From Sediminibacterium sp. (GTDB lineage: Bacteria; Bacteroidota; Bacteroidia; Chitinophagales; Chitinophagaceae), in contig JAFWCB010000005.1 of NCBI GenBank assembly GCA_017537025.1, positions 124,001-188,000 of the forward strand: 64,000 nucleotides of DNA, given 5' to 3'. The notes under the pieces are model-generated. The model made no database searches. It was not told where the DNA came from and saw only the letters and a program-made list of their open reading frames with translations. Position 1 is the first letter of the stretch, and each line of letters opens with the position of its first letter. Shown here in pieces: positions 47,270 through 56,235 of the stretch. The position numbers and the translations under genes were made by a program.

Positions 47270-48354
47270 AGGGTGCTAAAAAACTTCTTAACAGAAATAT
47301 AAAAAATAAATATCCACGAAAATATTATAGCCCATAGAAGTGAGGCTTGAAGTTTAGAACTTTTATTTACGTCTAGTGGAAAATTCGAAGAATCTATTAC
47401 CTGTATGACTGGGGTTTCTTGACTTAAGGTGAATTTGGCTACTTCTAAATTTTTAGAAACCTCAACGTAAACAGATGTCAATAAAGCTTTATCACGGGAT
47501 GTAAGTTCGCTTTTAATTGTTGCATCTGTTCTATACAAGGGATTTACATCCATAGTTGCTCCAGCAGTTTGTAATGTTGCCGCAGCTAATGTTCTGATTG
47601 ATAATACTCTAGAAATACTATCTAACCGTTCCTGAAGTTTAAATACTGTTTTTTGTTGTCTTTCTGTCTTAAGGTTTACATACTTCTTGATTGCTGTCTC
47701 TAAGAGTTTTTCACAAAGCCGCTTTGCCCAGACTTCTGAATTGGAAGTAACTTTAATTTCAACGAAAGAAGCTTTTTTATCAATTCGAGAAACTGAAAGC
47801 GAACTTTTGATTACTTCATTTGTGATTTTTTTTAAAACACTATCTTCAATTCTAGAATAAGAGTTAACTGGTTTGTTTGTGTGAAAATTGATCATACTGA
47901 GTTGCGTTTTATCATTACCAGTAAGTTGATCTGCTTTCATCTTTAAATAAATATCAGCAAAGGACAAATTACTAACGGTATCCCAAGAGCTTAACAAAGT
48001 CTCACGACACAATCCTGGGCTTTTTAGGTAAAATAAAATATTATCCCCTGAAATGATTCCACCACTTGATACTCCTCCTCCGCCCACATCTACACCAAAC
48101 TGTCCCGCCAAAGATGCTAAGCTTCCCAAGCCACCTCCGGAAGATTTTGCATCTTCCACCACAAAAGTAGTTTTAGCCGTATACGTAATCGGTTGCATCC
48201 AGGTATAAATAAAACCAATAACACCGCCAATAAAACCAGCAATAGCTATTTTCCACCATTGGGTTTTGAGATAACGATACCATTCGCCTATTTTTTGGAT
48301 AAGCTCTTTGAGGGATATTTCGTCGGAAGAGGGAGAGGGTAGGTTTTCGTTCAT
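47260..48354 (-). CDS. Wzz-type chain-length / co-polymerase protein (locus B)
   Basis: A 364-residue polysaccharide co-polymerase with membrane helices at about 35-52 and 340-358. YTAKTTFVVEDAKSSGGG and a glycine-rich stretch follow the first helix, then a coiled-coil periplasmic domain. It shares ETPVIQVIDSSNFPLD near the second helix with the locus A homologue (TPIINLLDMPKYPL). There is no kinase domain. A CGTCAGAA-type array separates it from the SLBB exporter gene. Confidence 0.88.
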   Translation of the reverse strand: MNENLPSPSSDEISLKELIQKIGEWYRYLKTQWWKIAIAGFIGGVIGFIYTWMQPITYTAKTTFVVEDAKSSGGGLGSLASLAGQFGVDVGGGGVSSGGIISGDNILFYLKSPGLCRETLLSSWDTVSNLSFADIYLKMKADQLTGNDKTQLSMINFHTNKPVNSYSRIEDSVLKKITNEVIKSSLSVSRIDKKASFVEIKVTSNSEVWAKRLCEKLLETAIKKYVNLKTERQQKTVFKLQERLDSISRVLSIRTLAAATLQTAGATMDVNPLYRTDATIKSELTSRDKALLTSVYVEVSKNLEVAKFTLSQETPVIQVIDSSNFPLDVNKSSKLQASLLWAIIFSWIFIFYISVKKFFSTLWE

Positions 48355-48368
48355 TGTAAAATGTTTTT

Positions 48369-48417
48369 TCGTCAGATCGTCGGGTCGTCAGAGCGTCGGA
48401 ACGGAGGATCCGACGAT
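48369..48417. repeat. 8-mer word array (CGTCAGAA type)
   Basis: Degenerate copies of CGTCAGAT/CGTCGGGT and a closing ATCCGACGAT inverted word lie between wzz and the exporter gene of locus B, in the same relative place as the ATGGTCA array of locus A. Confidence 0.7.
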
Positions 48418-48420
48418 TTC

Positions 48421-50841
48421 CTATTGCGTAAGATTCCGAATCGTTAGTAATAAAGTTACCAGGGTTCCTAACCCGGTGGTGAGGGCTACTATTTCTCCGG
48501 TACTCATACCCTTACGCTCTGTTCTTACTGGCACATATACTTCAGACCCGGGTTTTATTTTTGGATAACTACGTACAAATAAGAAGCTCTTGGTGGCCCT
48601 TACTTCCCCATTGGGGTACACTACATAGGCCCGCTTTTTTTGTCCGCCGGGTACAATACCTCCCGATTCTCGAATCACTTTTCGCAATCCTAAACCATCC
48701 CGGTATACCACTTTCTTTGGGAAATACACCCCACTAAAGGTTTGTACCGTTTCTACTTTCTTAGGCACTTTTAAAATATCACCATCCTGCAATAAAATAT
48801 CGAACAGGGATTCTTTTTCTGTCAACACTTCATTCAACCGGATACCCACAATTTTCATATCATCTTTCAAGGTACTATCAGCAGCCTTGGCTTTTGTCGT
48901 ATCGGTAAAACTACTTTTTAAGGTAGCCAACTTATTCTTTAAGATAATGGTATCATTCGCAGTAAGGTCTTCAAAAGTTTTACGCAATAAGAAGGCACCT
49001 TCAGGATAGGCCCCTTGCTTTAAGCCTCCGGCTCTTTTTACCAGATCGCTCAAGCGCTCCTGGTTACTAGCAATAGCATATTTACCGGGATACAATATTT
49101 CGCCCTCTATAGATACACTAACCTGCTCTTTGTAACCGGGGGCCTTACGTACAGATATAATATCGAAGGGCTCTAAAGATGTGTTTAGTGATGGCTGATT
49201 CTCGGATTTCGATAAATCTACACTGAGAATGATAGCATAACGCTGTGTTTCAGCGGCACTGCTGGTATCTCTTACTCTACGAGCTACTTCTACTAATTTT
49301 TGGGTTGCCCCATCTTTATACCCTCCCGCCATTAAAATGGCATCTTGTACTTGCATACCTTTGGCATATATAAAACTATCGGGCCTGTTTACCTCCCCTC
49401 TTACTTTTACTTTAAATAACTCTTTAATTTCCTGATAAGGATATACATGTACAGAATCTTCTCTTTGTAAATTCAAGTTGAACTTCCCATTTAATACATC
49501 GGTAATATTAAACCCCACCATTTCAGGCGTATAATCAGCCCCTAACCGCCTTACCACCGCTCTTTCTTTATACGCTTCTTCTTTAGGCTTAGCAATAGCT
49601 AATAAATCTTTTAGTGTAGGGGTATTATTCAAGGCATATTGGCCCTGATAAAAAACAGCACCCGTAATAGATACCCTGTTTTTGAAGATATTGGCTACGC
49701 TATCTACATATAATTTATCACCTGTTTGCGGCACAAAGCTTGCAGCTTGCAACATGGGAACAGTGAACACTTCTTTTTCCTGTTTACCAAAACGAGATAC
49801 CCGTATAAATTCTCTGTTGGCACTATCGGCTAGTCCACCGGCATACTGCAACACATCTTGCAATTTATCATTTGCGCCTAACTCATATACTGCTTTTCTT
49901 TTTACAGCGCCACGCAATTCTACCCTTGCTGTATAAGGTGCTATCCGGATCACGTCTTCATCTTGCAATAATTTATTATTACTCAAATCGCCATGTAATA
50001 AATATTGATATAGATCGAATGTAGCAATGGTTTTACCGCCTCTGATCAATTCGATATTTCTATATGAACCAATAACCGTTGGCCCTCCTGCTGCATACAG
50101 GGCATTTGCAATAGTAGATAGCGAGGAAAGCGAATAAGAACCCGGCCGGGTAATTTCTCCAATAATATTTACTTGAATACTTCTGATATCACCTATGCTC
50201 AATTGTAAGTTGGTATTGCCTGCTTTTAAGCCGGGATAGATTTTAGCCAACGTATTGGTTAATTTGGTTCTCGCTTCTTCTACCGTTAATCCGGCCAATT
50301 TAATGGGCCCGATATTGGGATACCGGATAACGCCCTCTGTATTTACTTTTAAACTTTGTTTTTTATCTGAGTACCCAAAAATATCAATCGTAAGTTCATC
50401 CCCTGTTCCGATAACATAGTTTTTAGGGGTCGGGATATTGACATTAGGTTCGAAGCTGAGATTCTCTTTGGTAAAAATATCAGAGCCATAAATAACCAAC
50501 CCGTTGATATAGTCAGGCTCTTGTTTAGGAAGTATATAGGGAACAGTCTTCCTCTTTCCTTTTTCCGGACTTCCGGACTTCTGGACTTCCGGACTGCCTG
50601 AAAGCCCCTGCATCCTAGCCCTCAACTTGGCAATATCGGCATCACTCAAGCCTTTTTCTTTGGCTTTAGCTACCAATTCGGTTTCCGATAAGCCGGATAA
50701 TCCATACTGTTGTACCAATTGGGCTATCTGCTGATCGCTAAGTTGATCAATATTTATGCTGCCGGGCAATTGCGCTTCTGCCAGTAAGCTAAAGCTTATT
50801 GCCAAGACAAGTAAGAAGCATTTAGGAAGAAATAAACGCAT
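48421..50841 (-). CDS. Wza-type SLBB polysaccharide export protein (locus B)
   Basis: An 806-residue paralogue of the exporter at 19085. It has a signal peptide (1-23), a DQQIAQLVQQYGLSGLSETE motif, a Poly_export domain (YVIGTGDELTIDIFGYSDKK), repeated SLBB domains (VNIIGEITRPGSYSLSS, VELRGAVKRKAVYEL and VSIEGEILYPGKYAIAS), YVPVRTERKGMSTGEI and a terminal hydrophobic helix. Residues 81-95 (GSPEVQKSGSPEKG region) are encoded by an in-frame CGGAAGTCC word array and have no counterpart in the paralogue. A good promoter lies upstream at 51005-51035. It is the first gene of the locus B run. Confidence 0.92.
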   Translation of the reverse strand: MRLFLPKCFLLVLAISFSLLAEAQLPGSINIDQLSDQQIAQLVQQYGLSGLSETELVAKAKEKGLSDADIAKLRARMQGLSGSPEVQKSGSPEKGKRKTVPYILPKQEPDYINGLVIYGSDIFTKENLSFEPNVNIPTPKNYVIGTGDELTIDIFGYSDKKQSLKVNTEGVIRYPNIGPIKLAGLTVEEARTKLTNTLAKIYPGLKAGNTNLQLSIGDIRSIQVNIIGEITRPGSYSLSSLSTIANALYAAGGPTVIGSYRNIELIRGGKTIATFDLYQYLLHGDLSNNKLLQDEDVIRIAPYTARVELRGAVKRKAVYELGANDKLQDVLQYAGGLADSANREFIRVSRFGKQEKEVFTVPMLQAASFVPQTGDKLYVDSVANIFKNRVSITGAVFYQGQYALNNTPTLKDLLAIAKPKEEAYKERAVVRRLGADYTPEMVGFNITDVLNGKFNLNLQREDSVHVYPYQEIKELFKVKVRGEVNRPDSFIYAKGMQVQDAILMAGGYKDGATQKLVEVARRVRDTSSAAETQRYAIILSVDLSKSENQPSLNTSLEPFDIISVRKAPGYKEQVSVSIEGEILYPGKYAIASNQERLSDLVKRAGGLKQGAYPEGAFLLRKTFEDLTANDTIILKNKLATLKSSFTDTTKAKAADSTLKDDMKIVGIRLNEVLTEKESLFDILLQDGDILKVPKKVETVQTFSGVYFPKKVVYRDGLGLRKVIRESGGIVPGGQKKRAYVVYPNGEVRATKSFLFVRSYPKIKPGSEVYVPVRTERKGMSTGEIVALTTGLGTLVTLLLTIRNLTQ
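50565..50596 (-). repeat. CGGAAGTCC word array inside an exporter gene
   Basis: Four degenerate copies of the word seen at 1911-1940 and 52730-52880 lie in frame in the SLBB gene and encode the SPEVQKSGSPE linker just before the Poly_export domain. Confidence 0.75.
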
Positions 50842-50971
50842 AATATAAATTTTACATGGCTTCGCCTATCTGAGTCACAATGGCACTACAGAAATGATAC
50901 ATTTTCAGCGAAATTTGTCGCCAAAATAACAACTAAATAATTAATAATCAAAGAAATAGCAGCTAATGCCC

Positions 50972-50994
50972 GAAACCGTGGGGGAGGTGGTTTC
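50972..50994 (-). other. Hairpin at the probable 5' end of the locus B transcript
   Basis: GAAACC (50972-50977) and GGTTTC (50989-50994) form a 6-bp stem around a purine-rich loop a few nt after the predicted transcription start. About 130 nt of untranslated leader follow. No known riboswitch is recognised. Confidence 0.4.
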
Positions 50995-51004
50995 TATATG
51001 GGTG

Positions 51005-51035
51005 CAAATATATAGCTGGAGGCTATGCAAGCCAA
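51005..51035 (-). promoter_or_regulatory. Promoter of exopolysaccharide locus B
   Basis: On the minus strand TTG (51033-51035) is followed after 20 nt by TATATTTG (51005-51012). Both match the Bacteroidota primary sigma consensus (-33 TTG, -7 TAnnTTTG, 19-21 nt apart). Transcription would start near 50998, giving a leader of about 155 nt before the SLBB exporter gene. This is the best promoter seen in the window. Confidence 0.65.
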
Positions 51036-51074
51036 GTTTTGTATGTACTATTTTAATATTTCTTTAATATGAAA

Positions 51075-51495
51075 ATAGCCCCGCCTGAGGCGGGGCGGTT
51101 CTTCTGTTCTTTTTTTGCTTGATCAAAAAAAGAACGAAAAAAAATCAAGGCTCAAAATAAAAAGCTACATCAAGCCTTCATTCGCTAAAACAAAAAAACT
51201 CCCCCGCCGCTGCGGGCGGGGTCAAACAGCTTTTGTTTTTTAACGCTCATTCAGTCTTTCTGCTTTACGCTTTTTATTTAATGCCGATTCAAAACCAAAT
51301 TTTCAAAATATCCTCCGAAGCGGAGCGAAGGAGCAACTGTTGAAAGAAGATTATACTTGTAACAAACTAAAATACCATAGAATGGCGGGAAGGAAGGCAG
51401 GCTGCGCGGAGCGTTCAGGCCTGCCTTGATTTTTTTCGCCCTTTTTGTATCAAGACAAAAAGGGCATAAAGAATCCAAAAACGAAGTTTTTGAAA
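51075..51495. repeat. Modular palindromic element A
   Basis: About 420 bp, no credible gene, in the gap between the SLBB exporter and a nucleotide-sugar dehydrogenase. Modules in order: a GC hairpin (51078-51096), a TTTTTTGCTTGATCAAAAAAAG palindrome region, another GC stem (51208-51224), core 1 (51311-51343, CCTCCGAAGCGGAGCGAAGG and on), core 2 (51394-51429, AGGCAGGCTGCGCGGAGCG and on), and a CTTTTTGT...ACAAAAAGGGC stem. Same orientation as element B, opposite to C and D. Bases 50842-51074 hold only the promoter and leader. Confidence 0.85.
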
Positions 51496-51500
51496 AAGAA

Positions 51501-52709
51501 TTATATAGAAATCTTCAATTCATGCGATGCAAAAGCACTGTCTTCTGCTTCAAGCATTATTTGATGAGGCACTGCCAAAACAATACCATCATAAGGGTAT
51601 AAGGGCTGAACTGTAAGCTGTAAGCCAAACTCAACACTTACTTTTTTAGCATCTACCAAAGGATCATATACATCTACCAATAATCCTGCTTTAACCAAAC
51701 TATGATACACATCAATAACTTTTGTATTGCGCGTATCTGCACAATTCGGTTTGAATGCAAAGCCAAGAATCAACACCCGTTTGGCTTTGATTTCTCCGCC
51801 AAATTTTTGTGCTAAAGCCGCAATCATTTTTTCTGCCAAAAAAATACCCATCTGCTCGTTCACTTCTCGTCCGGATAAAATGACTTTTGGTATATAGCCT
51901 ACCTGCATGGCTTTCCAGGCCAGATAATGAGGATCTACCCCTATACAATGACCACCAACCAGGCCGGGCTTAAAGGGTAAAAAATTCCATTTAGTGCCCG
52001 CAGCTTTAAGCACTTCATGCACATCGATATTCATTTTATAAAACATCAATGCCAATTCATTCATAAATGAAATATTAATATCACGCTGTGCATTTTCAAC
52101 CGCCTTTGCCGCTTCGGCTACTTTGATAGAAGGGGCTTCATATACGCCGGCTGTAATGATTGACTCATAAACATGTTTAATAAGAGCCCTTCCCTCCGAG
52201 GTTTTACTGGCTATAATTTTTTGGATAGACACTAAAGGTTTTGATTTATCCCCGGGATTGATACGTTCTGGAGAATACCCCAAATAAAAATCTTTATCTG
52301 TCTGCAATCCACTAACTCGTTCCAGTACCGGTGCACAATCCTCTTCGGTACAACCGGGGTAAACAGTAGATTCGTATACTACTAGATCTTCTCTTTTCAA
52401 ATACTTACCAATAGTAGCAGAAGCCGCTAACAGATAGCTTAAATCGGGTGTATTATCTTTTGTAATAGGCGTAGGAACAGTAACGATAAAAGCTACACAA
52501 TCTTGTAATAGTTTATCATCATTTGTTATTACAGAGATAGGGGCTCCTTTTATTTCTGCTGATGAAAATTCATTTGTACTATCTAAACCCTCATTAAGCT
52601 CAACTACTCGCTGCTCATCAATATCGTATCCCACAACGGTGAATTTTTGGGATAAAGCCATAGCTAATGGTAATCCAACATATCCTAAACCTACAACTGC
52701 AATTTTCAT
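51501..52709 (-). CDS. Nucleotide-sugar dehydrogenase (WbpA/TviB type)
   Basis: A 402-residue UDP-N-acetyl-hexosamine 6-dehydrogenase-like enzyme: VGLGYVGLPLAMALS (6-20), FIVTVPTPITKDNTPDLSYL, VYESTVYPGCTEEDC, YSPERINPGDK, LVGGHCIGVDPHYLAWKA (catalytic Cys) and LILGFAFKPNCADTRN. These blocks separate it from the UDP-glucose enzyme at 45555 and match WbpA/TviB, which oxidise UDP-GlcNAc or UDP-GalNAc to the uronate. It stands alone between element A and a CGGAAGTCC array, outside both polysaccharide loci, although it could feed either. Confidence 0.9.
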   Translation of the reverse strand: MKIAVVGLGYVGLPLAMALSQKFTVVGYDIDEQRVVELNEGLDSTNEFSSAEIKGAPISVITNDDKLLQDCVAFIVTVPTPITKDNTPDLSYLLAASATIGKYLKREDLVVYESTVYPGCTEEDCAPVLERVSGLQTDKDFYLGYSPERINPGDKSKPLVSIQKIIASKTSEGRALIKHVYESIITAGVYEAPSIKVAEAAKAVENAQRDINISFMNELALMFYKMNIDVHEVLKAAGTKWNFLPFKPGLVGGHCIGVDPHYLAWKAMQVGYIPKVILSGREVNEQMGIFLAEKMIAALAQKFGGEIKAKRVLILGFAFKPNCADTRNTKVIDVYHSLVKAGLLVDVYDPLVDAKKVSVEFGLQLTVQPLYPYDGIVLAVPHQIMLEAEDSAFASHELKISI

Positions 52710-52729
52710 GGATGCAAGATAAAGAAGGA

Positions 52730-52880
52730 GACCGGAAGTCCGAAAGTCCGTGAGTCCGGAAGAAAGTCCAATAGAAAGTCCATAAGCCAGTCCAATTGAA
52801 AGTCAAGAGGAAAGTCAGTTAGTTAGTCTGGCTCACGGACTTCCCGACTTCCGGTCTTCCGGACTTTTTTCCGGTCTTTC
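52730..52880. repeat. Large inverted array of CGGAAGTCC-type words
   Basis: Forward words (ACCGGAAGTCCGAAAGTCCG and on) run from 52730 to about 52800. Reverse-complement words (CTCACGGACTTCCCGACTTC and on) run from about 52830 to 52880. The whole could fold into one long imperfect hairpin between ispF and the dehydrogenase gene. Confidence 0.8.
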
Positions 52881-53351
52881 CTATTGACTTAACAAACAAA
52901 CCGCATGTGCCACCAAGCCTTCTTCTCTTCCTACAAACCCCATCTTTTCGGTAGTAGTGGCTTTAATTGAAATATCGCGGATGTCGATACTTAAAATCTG
53001 CGCGATAGTAAGCTGCATTTGAGGGATAAAAGGTTTGATTTTAGGTGCTTCTAAGCAAAGGGAGGCATCAATATTAACAATGGTATATCCTTCGGCAGCA
53101 ATTAACTGCTTAGTACGTGCTAATAAAATTTTACTATCAATATTTTTAAATTCAGCAGACGTATCGGGAAAATGAACCCCAATATCGCCTAAGCAAGCAG
53201 CACCCAAGAGCGCATCACAAATGGCATGTAACAATACATCGGCATCACTATGTCCGAGTGCGCCTTTATGATGCGGAATTTGAACACCTCCGATCCATAG
53301 ATCTCTTCCTTCTACTAACTGATGAAAATCAATGCCATAGCCTATGCGCAT
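52881..53351 (-). CDS. ispF: 2-C-methyl-D-erythritol 2,4-cyclodiphosphate synthase
   Basis: The MEP-pathway enzyme that cyclises CDP-ME 2-phosphate on the way to isoprenoids. The 156 residues carry the metal ligands Asp8, His10 and His42 ([17 protein letters not shown]), [10 protein letters not shown], and the late [19 protein letters not shown]. Length is standard. Upstream a GCATTTGCA end of element B sits 7 nt from a TATCTTTG box, 13 nt before the ATG. Isoprenoids ultimately provide the undecaprenyl carrier, but there is no operon link. Confidence 0.97.
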   Translation of the reverse strand: MRIGYGIDFHQLVEGRDLWIGGVQIPHHKGALGHSDADVLLHAICDALLGAACLGDIGVHFPDTSAEFKNIDSKILLARTKQLIAAEGYTIVNIDASLCLEAPKIKPFIPQMQLTIAQILSIDIRDISIKATTTEKMGFVGREEGLVAHAVCLLSQ

Positions 53352-53364
53352 ATATGTCTTTTTT

Positions 53365-53388
53365 CAAAGATAACTTTTTTGCAAATGC
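53365..53388 (-). promoter_or_regulatory. GCATTTGCA / TAnnTTTG composite upstream of ispF
   Basis: On the minus strand GCATTTGCA (53380-53388), 7 nt, then TATCTTTG (53365-53372), then 13 nt to the ATG. The same arrangement precedes murF and porU. There is no TTG at the normal -33 spacing. Confidence 0.45.
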
Positions 53389-53832
53389 TTTAGCCACGCC
53401 AGGCGTGGCGCTCCTTCTTGTTCTTTTGCCTTGACGCAAAAGAACCAAAAAGTCAAGACTGCTGAAAAATTGCTAAAATCTGCTTTATAAGGCTACAAAC
53501 AAAAAACTCACCCACGCCAACGGCGTGGTCTCAAACAGTTTTGTTTGCTAACGCCTTATTCGCAGATTTCTTAACGCAATTTTTCAAAGGTCGGATTAAC
53601 GCTTTCGCATTTTCATTAAACGAATTATCAAAATATCCTCCGAAGCGGAGCGAAGGAGCAACTGTTGAAGAAGAATATACATGTAGTAAACTAAAATACC
53701 ATAGAATGGCGCGAGGGAAGGCAGGCTGCGCGGAGCGTTCAGGCCTGCCTTGATTTTTTTTCGCCCTTTTTTCATCAAGGAAAAAAGGGCATGAATTATC
53801 CTAAAACGAAGTTTTTGAAAAAGATATGCATA
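53380..53832. repeat. Modular palindromic element B
   Basis: About 450 bp filling the gap between ispF and gldJ, with no credible gene. It starts with TGCAAATGC next to ispF. It has its own GC stems (GCCACGCCAGGCGTGGC, about 53394-53410, and CCACGCC/GGCGTGG at 53513-53528), then core 1 (53636-53667), core 2 (53717-53752) and the CGCCCTTTTTT...AAAAAAGGGC stem, ending GAAGTTTTTGAAAAAG. The left modules differ from element A while the cores are nearly identical. Bases 53833-53900 hold nothing recognised. Confidence 0.85.
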
Positions 53833-53900
53833 GAGCACAGGTGCGGGGCGGCTCCGAACGACAAAAAAGATTATTTAAAAGAGAATCTTTGAAATAAGAT

Positions 53901-55466
53901 TTATCCACGCTTATTTCTACGCGCAGGGAAGAATATTCCTGTTTTAGCATTCCTACTTGTACCTTCTGCAGAACCATAATGACTCATGGCGCAACGGAAA
54001 CCCAATGTGCTCAAACTTTGATCTTCCTCTAAAAAGCGGCGGGTACCGGGGCTCAACCAATAAGCCCGATCGTTCCAACTACCACCTTTATACACGCGAG
54101 ATTTATCTGAAATTAATGTGGTGATACCGTAGCCGTAAGAAGCATTACTAGCTGAATCACCATCACCAAAATTAACCGCATAAGACTTCTGATAATTTCT
54201 TCTGTTCTTAAGCGCAGAATCGGATTCAGCCACTAACTTAATACGTCCCTTATCATCTCTCAAATTACCTTCTCCTAAACTTCTATCCACTTTTTTGAAT
54301 TCATTTCCTCTGAAAGGGTTGAAATCATTGGCTTCTGAGCCGGTAAGCGGACGATACACATCTTGCACCCACTCATTCACATTACCACTCATATTATATA
54401 ATCCGAAACCATTAGGCAAGAAAGAAGTAACTTCTGCAGGTATAGCCGCATTATCATTCAAACCGCCTGCCAATCCCATATTATCTCCATTACCTCTTTT
54501 GAAGTTAGCCTGGAAAGAACCTTGTGCAGCTCCTTTTTGGGTGCTACGAATATTATCGAAGCCATTATTCTTCCAGGCATAGATTTGCTTGTTAGCAATC
54601 AATTCTTCACCCTTTACTTTGCCCGCTTTCTTTTGTGGATTCTCCATCACATAACCATAAGCTGCATATTCCCACTCGGCCTCTGTTGGCAGGCGATAAT
54701 CGCCAAACATAATACCATCTTCGAACTTAGCCGTTGTACGTGGGCGACCTTGCGCATCTTTCAACGGATTTTTCTTGGAAGTAACTTCTCTGCCAGGTGT
54801 GGCCTGATATTCTCCCAATAAATAAGCTTTGGTATTGAAGTTATCTTGTCCGGCGCCATTTAATGTTTTCTTGATTTGGGTACGCTTATCTAAGAACCCT
54901 TTCTCCATCAATGCCAATTCGTTTACACGATCCGTTCTCCAGATACAGAAATCAGTGGCTTGCTTCCATGATACACCTACTACAGGGTAGTTATTATAAG
55001 AAGGATGGCGGAAATAATATTCTACATAAGGCTCGTTATAGGAAAGCTCATCGCGCCATACTAATGTATCGGGCTTGGCCTGATCCACAATAGAATCCAT
55101 ACCGGCACCACCAAAAGTACCTTCTAACCAATAGAGATACTCGCGATAGTTAAGGTTGGATATTTCTGTTTTATCGATGAAGAAAGAGTTTACGGTAACA
55201 CGGCGGGGAATATTATTCCAATCGCCCATTACATCTTCTTGCGTAGCACCCATGGTGAAGGTACCACCCTGCACGAATACTAAACCCGGTGCTGTTTGAA
55301 TATCTTTAGGCTTGGTAACGTTGAAATTACCATAGTTTTTATCGTTATAGTTCCAGCCGGTAGTGTTAGACTTATCGGGCTTACGCTTGAAGAAAGAACA
55401 AGACGTAGTAAAACCTGCAATACTCAGGATAAGTAAGGAATGCTTTGCGATGTTAGATAACTGCAT
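53901..55466 (-). CDS. gldJ: GldJ-like gliding / type IX secretion lipoprotein (FGE-sulfatase fold)
   Basis: A 521-residue lipoprotein with a signal peptide ending at Cys23 (TTSC) and a formylglycine-generating-enzyme-like domain (about 60-505): VFVQGGTFTMGATQED, NYPVVGVSWKQATDFCIWR, RLPTEAEWEYAAYG, NMSGNVNEWVQDVYRP, VYKGGSWNDRAYW and LGFRCAMSH. This combination, next to porU, porV and murF, identifies GldJ, an outer-membrane-linked component needed for gliding and T9SS stability in Flavobacterium. Sulfatase modification itself is not expected. GldK is a related alternative; synteny favours GldJ. Confidence 0.88.
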   Translation of the reverse strand: MQLSNIAKHSLLILSIAGFTTSCSFFKRKPDKSNTTGWNYNDKNYGNFNVTKPKDIQTAPGLVFVQGGTFTMGATQEDVMGDWNNIPRRVTVNSFFIDKTEISNLNYREYLYWLEGTFGGAGMDSIVDQAKPDTLVWRDELSYNEPYVEYYFRHPSYNNYPVVGVSWKQATDFCIWRTDRVNELALMEKGFLDKRTQIKKTLNGAGQDNFNTKAYLLGEYQATPGREVTSKKNPLKDAQGRPRTTAKFEDGIMFGDYRLPTEAEWEYAAYGYVMENPQKKAGKVKGEELIANKQIYAWKNNGFDNIRSTQKGAAQGSFQANFKRGNGDNMGLAGGLNDNAAIPAEVTSFLPNGFGLYNMSGNVNEWVQDVYRPLTGSEANDFNPFRGNEFKKVDRSLGEGNLRDDKGRIKLVAESDSALKNRRNYQKSYAVNFGDGDSASNASYGYGITTLISDKSRVYKGGSWNDRAYWLSPGTRRFLEEDQSLSTLGFRCAMSHYGSAEGTSRNAKTGIFFPARRNKRG

Positions 55467-55689
55467 GTTACGGAATTGAATAAGTAAAGTTTTACTTCAA
55501 ATACTCGGTTTTTATCAGCGAATGTAGTTCATTTACCTGTTAGTGAAAACCTAAATATTGATGCTTAAACAGCTTAAAACGCTGTTTTTCGAATAATATT
55601 TTATCTATGATCATTCTATATATTATATTTTTTTAATGTTTTCTTAAAAACTTTATTTTAATTTCCTTTTTCCATGTTCCTAAGCATGT

Positions 55690-56220
55690 TCTTTCAAAAA
55701 CTTCTTTTTGCTTTATGCATTTTCTTTCAAAAACTCCGTTTTTGGATAATTTATGCCCTTTTTTCCTTGATGAAAAAAGGGCGAAAAAAATCAAGGCAGG
55801 CCTGAACGCTCCGCGCAGCCTGCCTTCCCTCCCGCCATTCTAGGGTATTTTAGTTTACTACATGTATAATCTTCTTTCAACAGTTGCTCCTTCGCTCCGC
55901 TTCGGAGGATACTTTGAAAAGTTGGTTTTGCAACGGCATTAAATAAAAAGCGTAAAGCAGAAAGCCTGAATGAGCGTTAAAAAACAAAAGCTGTTTGAGC
56001 CCCGCTGAAAGCGGGGGGAGTTCTTTTGTTTTAGCGAGTGAAGGCTTGATGTAGCTTTTTATTTTGAGCCTTGATTTTTTTTCGTTCTTTTTTTGATCAA
56101 GCAAAAAAAGAACAAGAAGAACCGCCACGCCTCAGGCGGGGCTAAAAACCCTGAAAGGGATGTTCAAGGAAAAAAGGGCATAAGCTATCCAAAGGCGCAG
56201 CCTTTGATAAAGCATTTGCA
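55690..56220. repeat. Modular palindromic element C
   Basis: About 530 bp between gldJ and porU in the opposite orientation to A and B. Core 2 lies at 55791-55827 and core 1 at 55876-55910. These are followed by a GC stem (GCCCCGCTGAAAGCGGGG, about 55998-56016), a TTTTTTTGATCAAGCAAAAAAAG palindrome region, a CGCCTCAGGCG stem, and the right end AGCCTTTGATAAAGCATTTGCA. It runs to 12 nt before the porU start. The 55467-55689 stretch is AT-rich with no gene and presumably holds the gldJ promoter. Confidence 0.85.
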
Positions 56221-56235
56221 AATAGAGTATTTTTG
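56212..56235 (+). promoter_or_regulatory. GCATTTGCA / TAnnTTTG composite at the porU start
   Basis: GCATTTGCA (56212-56220), 7 nt, TATTTTTG (56228-56235). TTTG at 56203-56206 also sits 21 nt upstream of the -7-like box, so it matches the full Bacteroidota promoter spacing. However, the box overlaps the TTG proposed as start codon, so promoter and start cannot both be right as drawn. Confidence 0.4.

Noticed and set aside
51075..51495. Insertion sequence with transposase
   Set aside because: No frame in any of the four elements is long enough or conserved enough to be a transposase; only an internal, non-coding repeat is supported.
53901..55466. Formylglycine-generating enzyme
   Set aside because: Although the fold is FGE-like, the lipoprotein signal and porU/porV/murF synteny fit the structural protein GldJ.
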